From the NCBI RefSeq assembly GCF_009909155.2, contig NZ_JAAAPM020000004.1, positions 62,001 to 126,000 on the forward strand: a DNA stretch of 64,000 nucleotides, read 5' to 3'. This DNA comes from Flavobacterium undicola. GTDB lineage: Bacteria > Bacteroidota > Bacteroidia > Flavobacteriales > Flavobacteriaceae. This document shows positions 35,134-43,905 of the stretch, piece by piece. The notes under the pieces are model-generated. The model did no database searches. It was given only the letters and a program-made list of their open reading frames with translations, and had not been told where the DNA came from. Every line of letters starts with the position of its first letter. Within the stretch, counting starts at the first letter, position 1. The translations under genes and the position numbers were made by a program.

Positions 35134-35498
35134 ACTTAGAAACTTTTTATGAATATTGCCTTTCTAAAAAAGGAGTGACAGAACATTTTCCTTTTGATGA
35201 GGATACTTTGGTTTTTAAAGTAGGAGGTAAAATCTTTGCTTTATCGTCATTAAAACAATGGGAATTAGGAACTCCATCTGTTAATTTAAAGTGCAATCCT
35301 GATTTAGCAAAAGAATGGAGAGCACAATTTGAAGCTGTTCAACCTGGTTTTCACATGAATAAAAACCATTGGAATACGGTTGCTATCAATTCAGAAGTTT
35401 CTGATTCGTTTTTGAAAGAGATGATGGATCATTCTTATGGTTTGGTTTTTAGTAGTTTAACTAAGGTAAATCAAAAAAGTATATTAGATTTAGATTAG
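35130..35498 (+). CDS. MmcQ/YjbR family protein
   Basis: This 122-residue protein has the CyaY-like YjbR fold: MNLETFYEYCLSKKGVTEHFPFDEDTLVFKVGGKIFAL, then SVNLKCNPDLAKEWRAQF, PGFHMNKNHWNTVAI and a final helix. The family may bind DNA, but its role is unsettled. I took ATG 35130, inside the ATGA overlap with the GNAT gene. An upstream in-frame GTG-type start would lie within the GNAT coding region. The two genes form a small operon. Confidence 0.87.
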   Translation: MNLETFYEYCLSKKGVTEHFPFDEDTLVFKVGGKIFALSSLKQWELGTPSVNLKCNPDLAKEWRAQFEAVQPGFHMNKNHWNTVAINSEVSDSFLKEMMDHSYGLVFSSLTKVNQKSILDLD

Positions 35499-35620
35499 CT
35501 TTTTTGTAGATTTTAAAACCCAGTTATTCCTTTTATAGTAATTTACTTGGTGTTTTATTAGAGTAAGAAACAAAAGTGTACAAAATTTGTTTTTTAAAAT
35601 TTAATTCCTCACATTTGTAA

Positions 35621-35634
35621 TGTAAACGTTTACA
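35621..35634. promoter_or_regulatory. LacI-type operator upstream of the regulator gene
   Basis: TGTAAACGTTTACA is a perfect 14-base palindrome with the central CG typical of LacI-family sites, extended to 18 bases by AA/TT. It lies 10 bases before the TTG start and just after a -7-like CACATTTG, fitting autorepression. Confidence 0.85.
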
Positions 35635-35643
35635 TTTATCAAA

Positions 35644-36651
35644 TTGTCAAATTTAAAGTCAGTAGCAGAACATTCTAAGGTTTCCATAGCCACAGTATCT
35701 AGGGTAATTAATAATGACCCAAAGGTAAGTAAAGAAACTATGCTCAAAGTTCAAGCGTCCATAGCAGCTTTAGAATACAAGCCAAATCGTGTAGCGCAAA
35801 GATTAAGAAGTACCAGCAAAAAAACAAAATTATTAGGTTTGATTATTCCAGATATTCAAAATCCTTTTTTTGTTGATGTAGTTAGAGGTGTTGAGGATTA
35901 TGCTTATCAGCATAATTTTGCGGTTATGATTGGTAATTTTGGTCAGGACGAGAAAAAAGAAAAACTATACTTAGACATTCTTCAGTCTGAAAATATTGAT
36001 GGTTTGATAGTTGCTCCTATTCATGGAAAAGATAAGGGAATTGAAAATTTAGTTAAAAAGAATATTCCTGTTGTTTGTATTGATAGAGGATTGACAGAGA
36101 TTGATGTTGATGTTGTGAAAGTGGATAATGAGCAAGGAGCTTTTAATGCGATTGATCATTTGTTAAGTATAGGTCATAGAAAAATTGCATTTATTTCAGG
36201 TAATTTTAAAATTCCAACATATATAGAGCGTTTAGCGGGTTACAAAAGAGCCTTAAGTGACTACGGAGTTGCTTATAATGCCCATTTAGTTTTTGCAAAA
36301 GACACCGATTATAAGAGTGGATTTGAAATTGCAAATAAAATTTTAGATTTAAAGGAGAGGCCAACAGCCATTTTCTCAGGAAATAATCTATTAACATTAG
36401 GAGCTCTTGAAGCGATACATTCAAGAAATATTAAGATTCCAGAAGAGATTTCGATTATTGGTTTCGATGATATGCCATGGTCTATTTCGTTAAATCCGCC
36501 ATTGAGTGCTGTTCGTCAACCGGGTTTTGATATGGGTAGAAAAGCAGCAGAGATGTTGTATGAAAGGATTCAAAATCCAAATAGTAAAAAAGAAAAAGTT
36601 ATTTTAAAAACAGAATTAATATTGAGGAAATCAACTGCTCGAATAGAATAG
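35644..36651 (+). CDS. LacI family transcriptional regulator
   Basis: This 335-residue repressor has a helix-turn-helix (LKSVAEHSKVSIATVSRVINNDPKVSKET, residues 3-31), hinge helix (PNRVAQRLRSTS) and a periplasmic-binding-like core (LLGLIIPDIQNPFFVDVVRGVEDYA ... IAFISGNFKIPTYIERLAGYKRAL ... SIIGFDDMPW). The start is TTG 35644, because the HTH begins at once and no ATG precedes it. It has the same operator on both sides (35621 and 36671) and is followed by the catabolic operon it most likely controls. The ligand is probably a pathway substrate or intermediate. Confidence 0.93.
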   Translation: MSNLKSVAEHSKVSIATVSRVINNDPKVSKETMLKVQASIAALEYKPNRVAQRLRSTSKKTKLLGLIIPDIQNPFFVDVVRGVEDYAYQHNFAVMIGNFGQDEKKEKLYLDILQSENIDGLIVAPIHGKDKGIENLVKKNIPVVCIDRGLTEIDVDVVKVDNEQGAFNAIDHLLSIGHRKIAFISGNFKIPTYIERLAGYKRALSDYGVAYNAHLVFAKDTDYKSGFEIANKILDLKERPTAIFSGNNLLTLGALEAIHSRNIKIPEEISIIGFDDMPWSISLNPPLSAVRQPGFDMGRKAAEMLYERIQNPNSKKEKVILKTELILRKSTARIE

Positions 36652-36655
36652 TTTT

Positions 36656-36699
36656 TTTTATTTCAAAAAATGTAAACGTTTACATTTTTTGAAATAAAA
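36656..36699. promoter_or_regulatory. 44-base perfect palindrome with LacI operator, before the catabolic operon
   Basis: Arms 36656-36677 and 36678-36699 are exact reverse complements. The centre is TGTAAACGTTTACA (36671-36684), identical to the operator at 35621. The outer part has A- and T-runs, so its RNA could fold into a hairpin ending the regulator transcript, while the DNA form is the operator. Confidence 0.88.
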
Positions 36700-36752
36700 G
36701 ATGTTGAAGGTTATTTTGCTGTATTATAGTGTTTTATGTTAAAAGGAAAAGA

Positions 36753-37895
36753 ATGAAAGAAATTGTAATTTTAAATCCAAATCGTGTTGTTTTCGGGGAG
36801 GGAAGCATGCAGCGGTTTGTTAGTGATTTTATAGAAAAAGGATTTAAGCGAATGTTTTTGGTAACAATTGCAGAGCTTAGAAGTACTTTGACTCCTTTTT
36901 TAGAAGAATTGAAATCACAAGGAATTGCAATTGTTACTGATGAATCTATAGTGAGTGAACCTACATTTGATGATTTCAATACCATTTTGGGAAAAGCAAT
37001 TGCTTTTAATGCGGATAGTGTTGTAGGTATTGGAGGAGGAAGCGTGTTAGATGTAGCTAAGTTAGTTGCAGCTCAGCTAAAAAATTCACAGACCTTAGAT
37101 GAAATAAAAGGAATTGGGAATCTTAAAGAGCGAAAAACCTATGTAGCTTGTATACCAACAACTTCCGGAACAGGAAGTGAGGTTTCTCCAAATGCTATTT
37201 TTGTAAATAATCAAGGAGAAAAAGTAGGGATTATAAGTCCGTTTTTAGTTCCTGATGCTGCTTATATTGATCCCGTTTTGACAGTATCTTTGCCTAGAAA
37301 TATTACAGCTGCAACAGGAATTGATGCTTTGACACATTGTTTAGAAGCATATACCAATAAATTTGCGCATCCTTTTGTGGATTTGTATGCTTTAGAAGGG
37401 GTTCGCATTATTGCAAAATACTTAAAAAGAGCTTGCGATGATGGAACTGATTTAGAAGCCAGAAGTCAAGTGGCTTTAGGAAGTATGTATGGAGGTATGT
37501 GTCTTGGTCCGGTTAATACGGCCGCAGTTCATGCTTTATCTTATCCTTTAGGTGTAGAATATCATATCCCGCACGGATTGTCAAATGCGTTGTTGTTGCC
37601 TTCTGTAATGGAGTACAATATCGAAGCTAATGCCAGTAAATATGAACGAATAGCGGAAGTTTTAGGGGCAGAGAAGAAAAACAGCTCTAGAGAAACAGCC
37701 TTAGAAGGAGTGAAAATCATGAAACAATTGATTGACGATTGTGGTTTGCCAACTGGCTTAGGTCAGGCAGGTGTGAAAGAGGAATCTATCGCTAAATTAG
37801 CAGAAGAAGCTATTAAAGTACAACGATTATTGAAAAATAATATTAGAGAAATTGCTGTTAGTGATGCAGTTGCTATTTATAAATCAGCTTTTTAG
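36753..37895 (+). CDS. Iron-containing alcohol dehydrogenase
   Basis: This 380-residue group III dehydrogenase has an NAD-binding GGGSVLDVAK (about 93-102), the TTSGTGSEVS loop, and metal-binding positions in GIDALTHCLEAYT, HALSYPLGVEYHIPHG and neighbours. It interconverts an alcohol with an aldehyde or ketone, or a 2-hydroxy with a 2-keto acid. I chose ATG 36753 after AAAAGGAAAAG, one of the few plausible ribosome sites here. A GTG at 36729 would add eight residues. It is the first gene of the LacI-controlled operon, 9 bases before the aldolase gene. Confidence 0.9.
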   Translation: MKEIVILNPNRVVFGEGSMQRFVSDFIEKGFKRMFLVTIAELRSTLTPFLEELKSQGIAIVTDESIVSEPTFDDFNTILGKAIAFNADSVVGIGGGSVLDVAKLVAAQLKNSQTLDEIKGIGNLKERKTYVACIPTTSGTGSEVSPNAIFVNNQGEKVGIISPFLVPDAAYIDPVLTVSLPRNITAATGIDALTHCLEAYTNKFAHPFVDLYALEGVRIIAKYLKRACDDGTDLEARSQVALGSMYGGMCLGPVNTAAVHALSYPLGVEYHIPHGLSNALLLPSVMEYNIEANASKYERIAEVLGAEKKNSSRETALEGVKIMKQLIDDCGLPTGLGQAGVKEESIAKLAEEAIKVQRLLKNNIREIAVSDAVAIYKSAF

Positions 37896-37904
37896 TAAAA
37901 TAAA

Positions 37905-38831
37905 ATGAAGAATATAAAAAAATATAGTGGAGTTGTAGTGCCAATGGTAACGCCTTTGCGCGCTGATTTGAGTATTGATTTAGATGCTGTAACCGTCTTG
38001 GTTAATCATTTAATTGAGGGTGGTTGTCATCCTTTTGTACTAGGAACTACTGGAGAATCAAGCTCTATTTCTTTCGAAAGTAAATTAGCCTTGGTTAAAA
38101 AAACAGTAGAAGTAGCTAAAGGAAAAGCCACGATTTATGCTGGGATTTCCGGGAATTGTTTCCAAGAATCTTTAGATCAAACTAAAGTTTACACTGATTT
38201 AGGAGTTGATGTTCTTGTTGCTCACGTTCCTTATTATTATCCGTTAAGCCAAAATCATATTTTAAATTATTTTAACCAATTAGCATCGGCAGTTTCGTTG
38301 CCATTGATTGTTTATAATATGCCAATGACAACCAATATGTCTATTGATTTAGAAATAGTTGATGCTTTGAGTAAGCACCCAAATATCGTTGGTTATAAAG
38401 AATCTGAAAGAGGCGAAGAACGCATGGCAAAAGCAATCGGACTTTGGAAAAACCGTGAAGATTTCTCTTATTTATTAGGTTGGGCAGTTAAATCCTATGA
38501 AGGAATGTTGCTGGGAGCTGATGGATTAGTGCCAAGTACTGGAAACTTAACACCGCAATTGTATAGCACGATTTACGAAAGTGTTTTGGCAGGAAATAAT
38601 GAAGCTGCGCAAAAAGCACAGGAAAAAAGTGATGCCATTTCTAAGGTGTATCAGGAAAATCAAATAGTGACTAATGCCATACCAATACTCAAAACGATGT
38701 TAGCACATTACAATCTTTGTAAGAATGAAGTATTGTTGCCAATGTTAAAAGTCAATACGATCAATGAGCAAGAAATTCAAGCAAAAATAACTGAATTTGG
38801 AAACGATTTAAAAAGCTTAAACACAATTTAA
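37905..38831 (+). CDS. DapA/NanA-type class I aldolase
   Basis: This 308-residue TIM barrel of the dihydrodipicolinate synthase/N-acetylneuraminate lyase superfamily shows GTTGESSSIS (residues about 49-58), the catalytic Tyr in IVYNMPMTT, and the Schiff-base Lys in VGYKESERG. These enzymes join or cleave pyruvate with an aldehyde. Its place in a sugar-acid operon makes a catabolic 2-keto acid aldolase likelier than DapA, which makes lysine precursors. The substrate is unknown. Gaps are 9 bases upstream and 2 downstream. Confidence 0.9.
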   Translation: MKNIKKYSGVVVPMVTPLRADLSIDLDAVTVLVNHLIEGGCHPFVLGTTGESSSISFESKLALVKKTVEVAKGKATIYAGISGNCFQESLDQTKVYTDLGVDVLVAHVPYYYPLSQNHILNYFNQLASAVSLPLIVYNMPMTTNMSIDLEIVDALSKHPNIVGYKESERGEERMAKAIGLWKNREDFSYLLGWAVKSYEGMLLGADGLVPSTGNLTPQLYSTIYESVLAGNNEAAQKAQEKSDAISKVYQENQIVTNAIPILKTMLAHYNLCKNEVLLPMLKVNTINEQEIQAKITEFGNDLKSLNTI

Positions 38832-38833
38832 TA

Positions 38834-39877
38834 ATGGGGAATAGAAAGCCAATATTAGGGATAACGATGGGAGATCCCGCAAGTATAGGACCCGAAGTTG
38901 CCGTAAAAGCTTTATTAGATTCTACTATTTATGAAGTGTGCCAACCTGTTTTAGTAGGTGAAGCCGATGTTTTTGAACAGGCAATTCAGTTTTGCGGATT
39001 GGATTTAAAAATAAATAGAATCTCAAAAATTGCTGATGCCAAATTTGAAAAAGGCACAGCAGATGTTTTTGATTTGAATTACATGAATATCGCCGATTTA
39101 AAGATGGGCGAAATCACAGCCGAAGCAGGCGATGTGGCTTTTAGAACCGTTGTTAAAAATATCGAATTGGCTTTAGCCGGAGAAATTGACGGAACGGTTA
39201 CAGGTCCCATAAACAAAGAATCGATTCAAAAAGCAGCTCATGTTTTTGCAGGCCATACTGAAATATACGCCCATTATACCGATACTAAAAAATACGGAAT
39301 GTTATTGGTGGAAGAAAATCTAAGAGTCATCCACGTTTCAACCCATGTTTCTTTGAGACAAGCTTGTGACTTGGTTAAAAAAGATAGAATTTTGGAATGT
39401 ATTTTCCTTATTGATGATGCCTGTAAAAAGTTAGGAATTGCAAATCCTAAAATTGGCGTTGCAGGATTGAATCCGCATGCGAGTGATGGAGGACTTTTTG
39501 GTTATGAAGAGGAGCAAGAAATACTTCCGGCAGTTCAAGAAGCTTTAAAAAGAGGATTCAATGTAGAAGGGCCAATTCCTGCCGATACGTTGTTCCCTAA
39601 AGCAATTGGAGGTGTTTATGATGGTTGTGTGGCGATGTATCACGACCAGGGACACATTCCTTTTAAAACAATAGGATTCAATTGGGATCAAGCCAAAGGA
39701 CAAATGAAAAGTGTAAGAGGAGTAAACATTACGTTAGGGCTTCCTATAATTAGAACTTCAGTTGATCACGGGACTGCGATGGAAATTGCAGGAAAAGGAA
39801 TAGCAAGTCCGGACGCTATGGTTCTTGCCATAGAATATGCGGCAAGATTACATAGAAATAAACAAGATAATCTATAG
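38834..39877 (+). CDS. PdxA2-like 4-phospho acid dehydrogenase/decarboxylase
   Basis: This 347-residue PdxA-family protein shows GITMGDPASIGPE, VTGPINKE, GHTEIYAHYT, VSTHVSLRQA, GLNPHASDGG and YHDQGHIPFKTIGF, which hold the metal ligands and phosphate site. PdxA oxidises 4-phosphohydroxythreonine in vitamin B6 synthesis. PdxA2 variants act on 4-phospho D-threonate or D-erythronate and yield dihydroxyacetone phosphate. The neighbouring DUF1537 kinase gene points clearly to the PdxA2 role. The gene is complete and lies between aldolase and kinase genes with gaps of 2 and 3 bases. Confidence 0.88.
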   Translation: MGNRKPILGITMGDPASIGPEVAVKALLDSTIYEVCQPVLVGEADVFEQAIQFCGLDLKINRISKIADAKFEKGTADVFDLNYMNIADLKMGEITAEAGDVAFRTVVKNIELALAGEIDGTVTGPINKESIQKAAHVFAGHTEIYAHYTDTKKYGMLLVEENLRVIHVSTHVSLRQACDLVKKDRILECIFLIDDACKKLGIANPKIGVAGLNPHASDGGLFGYEEEQEILPAVQEALKRGFNVEGPIPADTLFPKAIGGVYDGCVAMYHDQGHIPFKTIGFNWDQAKGQMKSVRGVNITLGLPIIRTSVDHGTAMEIAGKGIASPDAMVLAIEYAARLHRNKQDNL

Positions 39878-39880
39878 AAA

Positions 39881-41032
39881 ATGATAGCAGTTATATCAGA
39901 TGATTTTACAGGTGCTGCCGAAATAGGCGGAATAGCTCTTCGCAACGGATTTAGCGTTACGATAGATACTAGTGTAAATTCAAATTATGACTGTGATGTT
40001 TTAGTAATAGCAACAAATACACGCTCTTTGTGTAAAGCTGATGCTCAAAAACAGATTAAAAAAGTTACTCAAGAGCTACTTAAATTAAATCCCGATTTTA
40101 TTTATAAAAAAACCGATTCATTACTTCGTGGAAAAGTAGGGGATGAACTCATAGCTCAACTGGAAGTTTCCGGAAAGAAAAAAGTATTACTAGTTCCTGC
40201 AAATCCTTTATTGCATCGAACTATTGTGGATGGTGTTTATTATATAAATAAAATTCCGCTGATGGAATCTAATTTTTTTGGTGACGATTTTGCTAAAGGC
40301 GCAACATCAAATGTTTTAGATATGATTGGTAATGATTATAAAGACCAATCTTTTTCAATTTCTCTAGGGCAGGAAATGCCTCACGAAGGATTTATCATTG
40401 GGAATACTTTGACCAATGAGGATTTGATGGCTTGGGCTAATTTGATTGATGAAACCATGTTACCAGCAGGTGGAGCCAGTTTTTTTAATGCAATTTTAAG
40501 AAAAATTAAATCAGAAAGAAAAAAAACAGTATCTTCCCTCACGTTTGGCAAAAAAGCCTTGTATTTATGCGGTAGTAATTATCAGCCTAGTAGAGAGGTG
40601 GTTAGGAAGGCGAAAGAAAATGGCGCTTGTGTTTCTTATATGCCGAGTACTATTTTTTGTGCTAATAATTACGAGGAAATTATACAAAAATGGTCAAATG
40701 AAATTATTAAAATTATTCAGAAGAAAGATAAGGTTGTTATAGCTATAGATGAGTTAGAATGTGAAGGTGTAGAGGATGTCTCTAATAAAATTAATGATAT
40801 ATTTGGAGTGTTAATAAAAAAAGTGCTTGAAAAAGTAAGTTTGGAAGAATTATTGATAGAAGGAGGTGCTACAGCCTATTCGATAATTGAACATTTAGGA
40901 TATAAAAAATTTTACCCGGAGCAAGAACTATCTCAAGGTGTAATAAGGATGGAGATTGAGCAAACAAATAAAATGCATTTAACCCTAAAACCCGGAAGTT
41001 ATCAATGGACTAAGTCTATTTGGAAATTTTAA
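39881..41032 (+). CDS. Four-carbon acid sugar kinase (DUF1537 family)
   Basis: This 383-residue protein has an N-terminal DUF1537 domain (IAVISDDFTGAAEIGGIALRNGF; KKTDSLLRGKVGDEL) and a C-terminal nucleotide-binding domain (IEGGATAYSII ... LKPGSYQW). Members phosphorylate D-threonate, L-threonate or D-erythronate at C4. The product then goes to PdxA2, whose gene is directly upstream. It is slightly shorter than many relatives (about 400-430 residues) but both domains are present. The ATG is 3 bases after pdxA2, and the symporter gene follows by 11 bases. Confidence 0.87.
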   Translation: MIAVISDDFTGAAEIGGIALRNGFSVTIDTSVNSNYDCDVLVIATNTRSLCKADAQKQIKKVTQELLKLNPDFIYKKTDSLLRGKVGDELIAQLEVSGKKKVLLVPANPLLHRTIVDGVYYINKIPLMESNFFGDDFAKGATSNVLDMIGNDYKDQSFSISLGQEMPHEGFIIGNTLTNEDLMAWANLIDETMLPAGGASFFNAILRKIKSERKKTVSSLTFGKKALYLCGSNYQPSREVVRKAKENGACVSYMPSTIFCANNYEEIIQKWSNEIIKIIQKKDKVVIAIDELECEGVEDVSNKINDIFGVLIKKVLEKVSLEELLIEGGATAYSIIEHLGYKKFYPEQELSQGVIRMEIEQTNKMHLTLKPGSYQWTKSIWKF

Positions 41033-41043
41033 AATTATAAAGC

Positions 41044-42612
41044 ATGAATGAATCTTCGTTACACCTTATTGACTACTTAATAATAATTTTATCTTTATTA
41101 GTTACCCTGGGAGTTGGAGTAAAGTATTCAGGAAAAAACACTAATACACAACAATATTTTGCAGCAGGGGGGAATATTCCGGCTTGGGCTATTGGAATGT
41201 CAATTTTTGCAACTTTAATCAGTAGTGTAACATTTTTAGCATACCCAGGCGAAGGTTATAAATCCAATTGGATATTACTCATCCAAGGTTTTATGGTGCC
41301 GGTAGTTCTTCTTTTTTCAATACGATTTATTGTGCCTTTATACCGTAACGTGATTGGATTGAGTGCCTATGAATATTTCGAAAAAAGATTCGGTTATTTG
41401 GCAAGAGTTTATGGTTCTTTAGGATTCATTTTTGCCCATTTTTCAAAAATGGGATCTGTATTATATCTATTATCATTAGCGTTGACTTCAATGACGGGTA
41501 TAGATCCATTAATCATACTTTGGGTCATAGGAATTGCAATTATATTGATTACCCTTTTAGGAGGAATGGAAGCCGTAATTTGGTTAGATGTTATCCAGGG
41601 ATTTTTACTTATTTTAGGAGGATTAGTAGCCATCGGAGTCATTATTTTCAAGACTGATGGTGGGCTTAGTGCCATTGTAAATTATGCCGTTGATCATGAT
41701 AAAATTGGATTCGGTCCTTTTAATTGGGATTTTGTGAATCTTACTTTTTGGGTTATGTCTATTAATGGTTTATTTTATGCCATACAAAAATACGGAGCCG
41801 ATCAGACTATTGTACAAAGGTATCTTACAGCAAAATCAGATAAAGAAGCCATAAGAGGTTCAATCATTGGAATAGCAATTACGGTGCCTATATGGACTCT
41901 TTTTATGTTTATTGGAACGGCATTGTTCTCTTTTTATGCCATAAATAATTTAGAGTTACCCGTAGGAATAAAACCAGATGCTGTTTTTCCGTTTTTTATA
42001 ACAACTCAACTACCTCCGGGACTAATCGGATTAATATTATCCGCACTTATTGCAGCGGCTATTTCCAGTTTAGATGCCGATTTGAATTCTTTGGCAGCAG
42101 TAGGAGTAGATGATTATTATAAGCGATTAATGCCTAATAGTTCGGGAAAACAACAGCTTAGTTTTGGGAAATTATTAGTTGTTATTGCTGGTATTGGAGC
42201 GATTTCAGTGGCTACTATTTATATAAAATTAGGAAGTGGAGTTGGAATATTATCCACCGTTTTTATGTTGTATGCTATCTTTTCGGGTGGAATTGCAGGA
42301 ATGTTGCTGTTAGGACTTTTTGTAAATAGAGCTAATCGACAAGGTTTGAATGTGGGAATTGTAGCTTGTATGCTCTTCACCAGTTATGCTTTGTTAACAT
42401 CAACTTCTACAGGAAGCGGAGCCAGTAGCCATCTTGTTTTAGATTTAGGTTCATTCAATTTTACACAACACAAATACATGTTAGGCGTTTATAGCCATTT
42501 TGTATTGTTTTTTGTAGGTTGGATTGCCAGCTATTTCTTTCCAAAGGTTGAGGTGCCTAATCATCTTACCTATTATGGTTATTTAGAGAAAAAGAGAAAA
42601 GGAATTATTTAA
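41044..42612 (+). CDS. Sodium:solute symporter (SSS family)
   Basis: This 522-residue permease has about 13 membrane segments. The SSS signature region is seen in SIFATLISSVTFLAYPGEGYKSNW, GLSAYEYFEKRFG, GGMEAVIWLDVIQGFLLILGG and PPGLIGLILSALIAAAISSLDADLNSLAAVGVDDYYKR. It should import the operon substrate with Na+. The sequence alone does not separate sugar, sugar acid or sialic-acid-like substrates. It is the last gene of the operon and a terminator follows at 42630. Confidence 0.92.
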   Translation: MNESSLHLIDYLIIILSLLVTLGVGVKYSGKNTNTQQYFAAGGNIPAWAIGMSIFATLISSVTFLAYPGEGYKSNWILLIQGFMVPVVLLFSIRFIVPLYRNVIGLSAYEYFEKRFGYLARVYGSLGFIFAHFSKMGSVLYLLSLALTSMTGIDPLIILWVIGIAIILITLLGGMEAVIWLDVIQGFLLILGGLVAIGVIIFKTDGGLSAIVNYAVDHDKIGFGPFNWDFVNLTFWVMSINGLFYAIQKYGADQTIVQRYLTAKSDKEAIRGSIIGIAITVPIWTLFMFIGTALFSFYAINNLELPVGIKPDAVFPFFITTQLPPGLIGLILSALIAAAISSLDADLNSLAAVGVDDYYKRLMPNSSGKQQLSFGKLLVVIAGIGAISVATIYIKLGSGVGILSTVFMLYAIFSGGIAGMLLLGLFVNRANRQGLNVGIVACMLFTSYALLTSTSTGSGASSHLVLDLGSFNFTQHKYMLGVYSHFVLFFVGWIASYFFPKVEVPNHLTYYGYLEKKRKGII

Positions 42613-42629
42613 AAAAATAGAGTGTTAAT

Positions 42630-42672
42630 TAAAAGCCTTAGTTGTTTAACAGAAAATAACTAAGGCTTTTTT
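42630..42672 (+). terminator. Terminator of the catabolic operon
   Basis: AAAAGCCTTAGTT pairs with AACTAAGGCTTTT across a 14-base loop and runs into T residues. Confidence 0.88.
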
Positions 42673-42785
42673 GTGTATTTTTATACCAAATACAAACTAT
42701 AATTTAGTTCAATCGTTACGGTATTATCAAAAATAATAACAAAGTAAAGCTTGAATAATTAACTTCTATTTATGAAATTAGGTAT

Positions 42786-42793
42786 TACTTTTG
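42786..42793 (+). promoter_or_regulatory. -7 box upstream of the PH/SHOCT gene
   Basis: TACTTTTG fits TAnnTTTG, 47 bases before the ATG. No matching TTG is seen. Confidence 0.4.
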
Positions 42794-42839
42794 TAAAGTA
42801 AAAAAGGACTATTCAACCAATATAAAATTAAGCTAAATA

Positions 42840-43520
42840 ATGAAAGAGCAAATAAAGAAGTTTTTAAACGAAGAGCAAGATCCTAAGGCTATTGAGAAAA
42901 TCACCTCAAAGTTGTATGATTTATTGATGAAGAATGAAGAAATTGGGTATATCGCAGTTCAAAAAAAACCGGCTATTACTGTTTTTCCCGATAGTATTGT
43001 TTTGACTAATAAGCGAATTATTATCTGTCAGCCTAAAAACTTAGGGCTTTCGATGGATTTTGTTGATTATACCTGGGATCAAATCGAAGGAACTTTTGTG
43101 AAAGAAAACATTCTGGGTTCAGAGTTTTCTTTTTCTACTAAAACCGATATGACAGTATCTATTGATTACATCCCGAAAATTCAAGCCCGAAAGATCTTTA
43201 CTTATGCTAAGGAACAATTGGATATTCTAAAAACCGGATCAGCTCAAAACACCGTAGCTATTCCCGAAGAGTCTGTAGAGGAAATCGAAGAAATGGAAAC
43301 CGAAGAGGTAACTAATTATGCTGAGATTATGCCAGCTATTCCTAATTATGCGGAGCCTATTCAAGAAAATACCACTCAATCTATTGAAAAACCAACAAGC
43401 GAATTGACACAAGACGAACTTTTTGCGAAGCTACAGAATTATAAAAAATTACTTGACAACGGATTGATTTTACAAGGAGAATATGATGCCTTCAAAAAAG
43501 AGATTTTAAGTTTGATGTAG
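42840..43520 (+). CDS. Bacterial PH-like domain protein with a C-terminal SHOCT motif
   Basis: This is a 226-residue soluble protein. Residues about 30-130 (IGYIAVQKKPAITVFPDSIVLTNKRIIICQPKNLGLSMDFVDYTWDQI) match bacterial PH-like (bPH/YvbH type) domains. An acidic linker of about 60 residues follows. The end (ELFAKLQNYKKLLDNGLILQGEYDAFKKEILSLM) is a SHOCT motif, a short helical oligomerisation module. There is no membrane segment. Function is unknown. It is monocistronic, and the following gap carries three hairpins. Confidence 0.82.
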   Translation: MKEQIKKFLNEEQDPKAIEKITSKLYDLLMKNEEIGYIAVQKKPAITVFPDSIVLTNKRIIICQPKNLGLSMDFVDYTWDQIEGTFVKENILGSEFSFSTKTDMTVSIDYIPKIQARKIFTYAKEQLDILKTGSAQNTVAIPEESVEEIEEMETEEVTNYAEIMPAIPNYAEPIQENTTQSIEKPTSELTQDELFAKLQNYKKLLDNGLILQGEYDAFKKEILSLM

Positions 43521-43547
43521 TTATTGTAAATCATATAAAAATCAATA

Positions 43548-43666
43548 GAAACGGGCTTTAGCCCGTTTCAAAATTAAAATTTCTAAAAGGCTTTAGCCGA
43601 AATCTAAATACGGATTGGGCTAAAGCCTTTTTTTATACATAATCCAATCATCTGGCTAAAGCCAGA
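43548..43666. repeat. Three GGCTTTAGCC-type hairpins in the spacer after the SHOCT gene
   Basis: Hairpin 1 is 43548-43569 (GAAACGGGC / GCCCGTTTC). Hairpin 2 is 43585-43634 (AAAAGGCTTTAGCC with GGCTAAAGCC plus a T-run, probably the terminator). Hairpin 3 is 43651-43666 (TCTGGC / GCCAGA). All three share the GGCT...AGCC core. The rest of the 385-base gap (to 43905) shows only a weak inverted pair around GTCAGACGAA and TTCGTCAGAC at about 43807-43855. Confidence 0.75.
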
Positions 43667-43905
43667 CGCAATTGATAAAAATGCACAAATCTAGAAATTA
43701 GGAATCCAGTTTGAAACCTTAAGAGACATAATACGGAAATAATAATACCTCTTGAAGTTTTGTAAGATTTATTTATATATTAGCAAAAAATAGAATCTGG
43801 AGTTTGTCAGACGAATCCACCCAATTTAAGGTAGATAAGTCTGGTTTCGTCAGACCTATTATAAGTTAGGTAAGGCTGCGTACGACCCGTAAATAGAACG
43901 TTATT

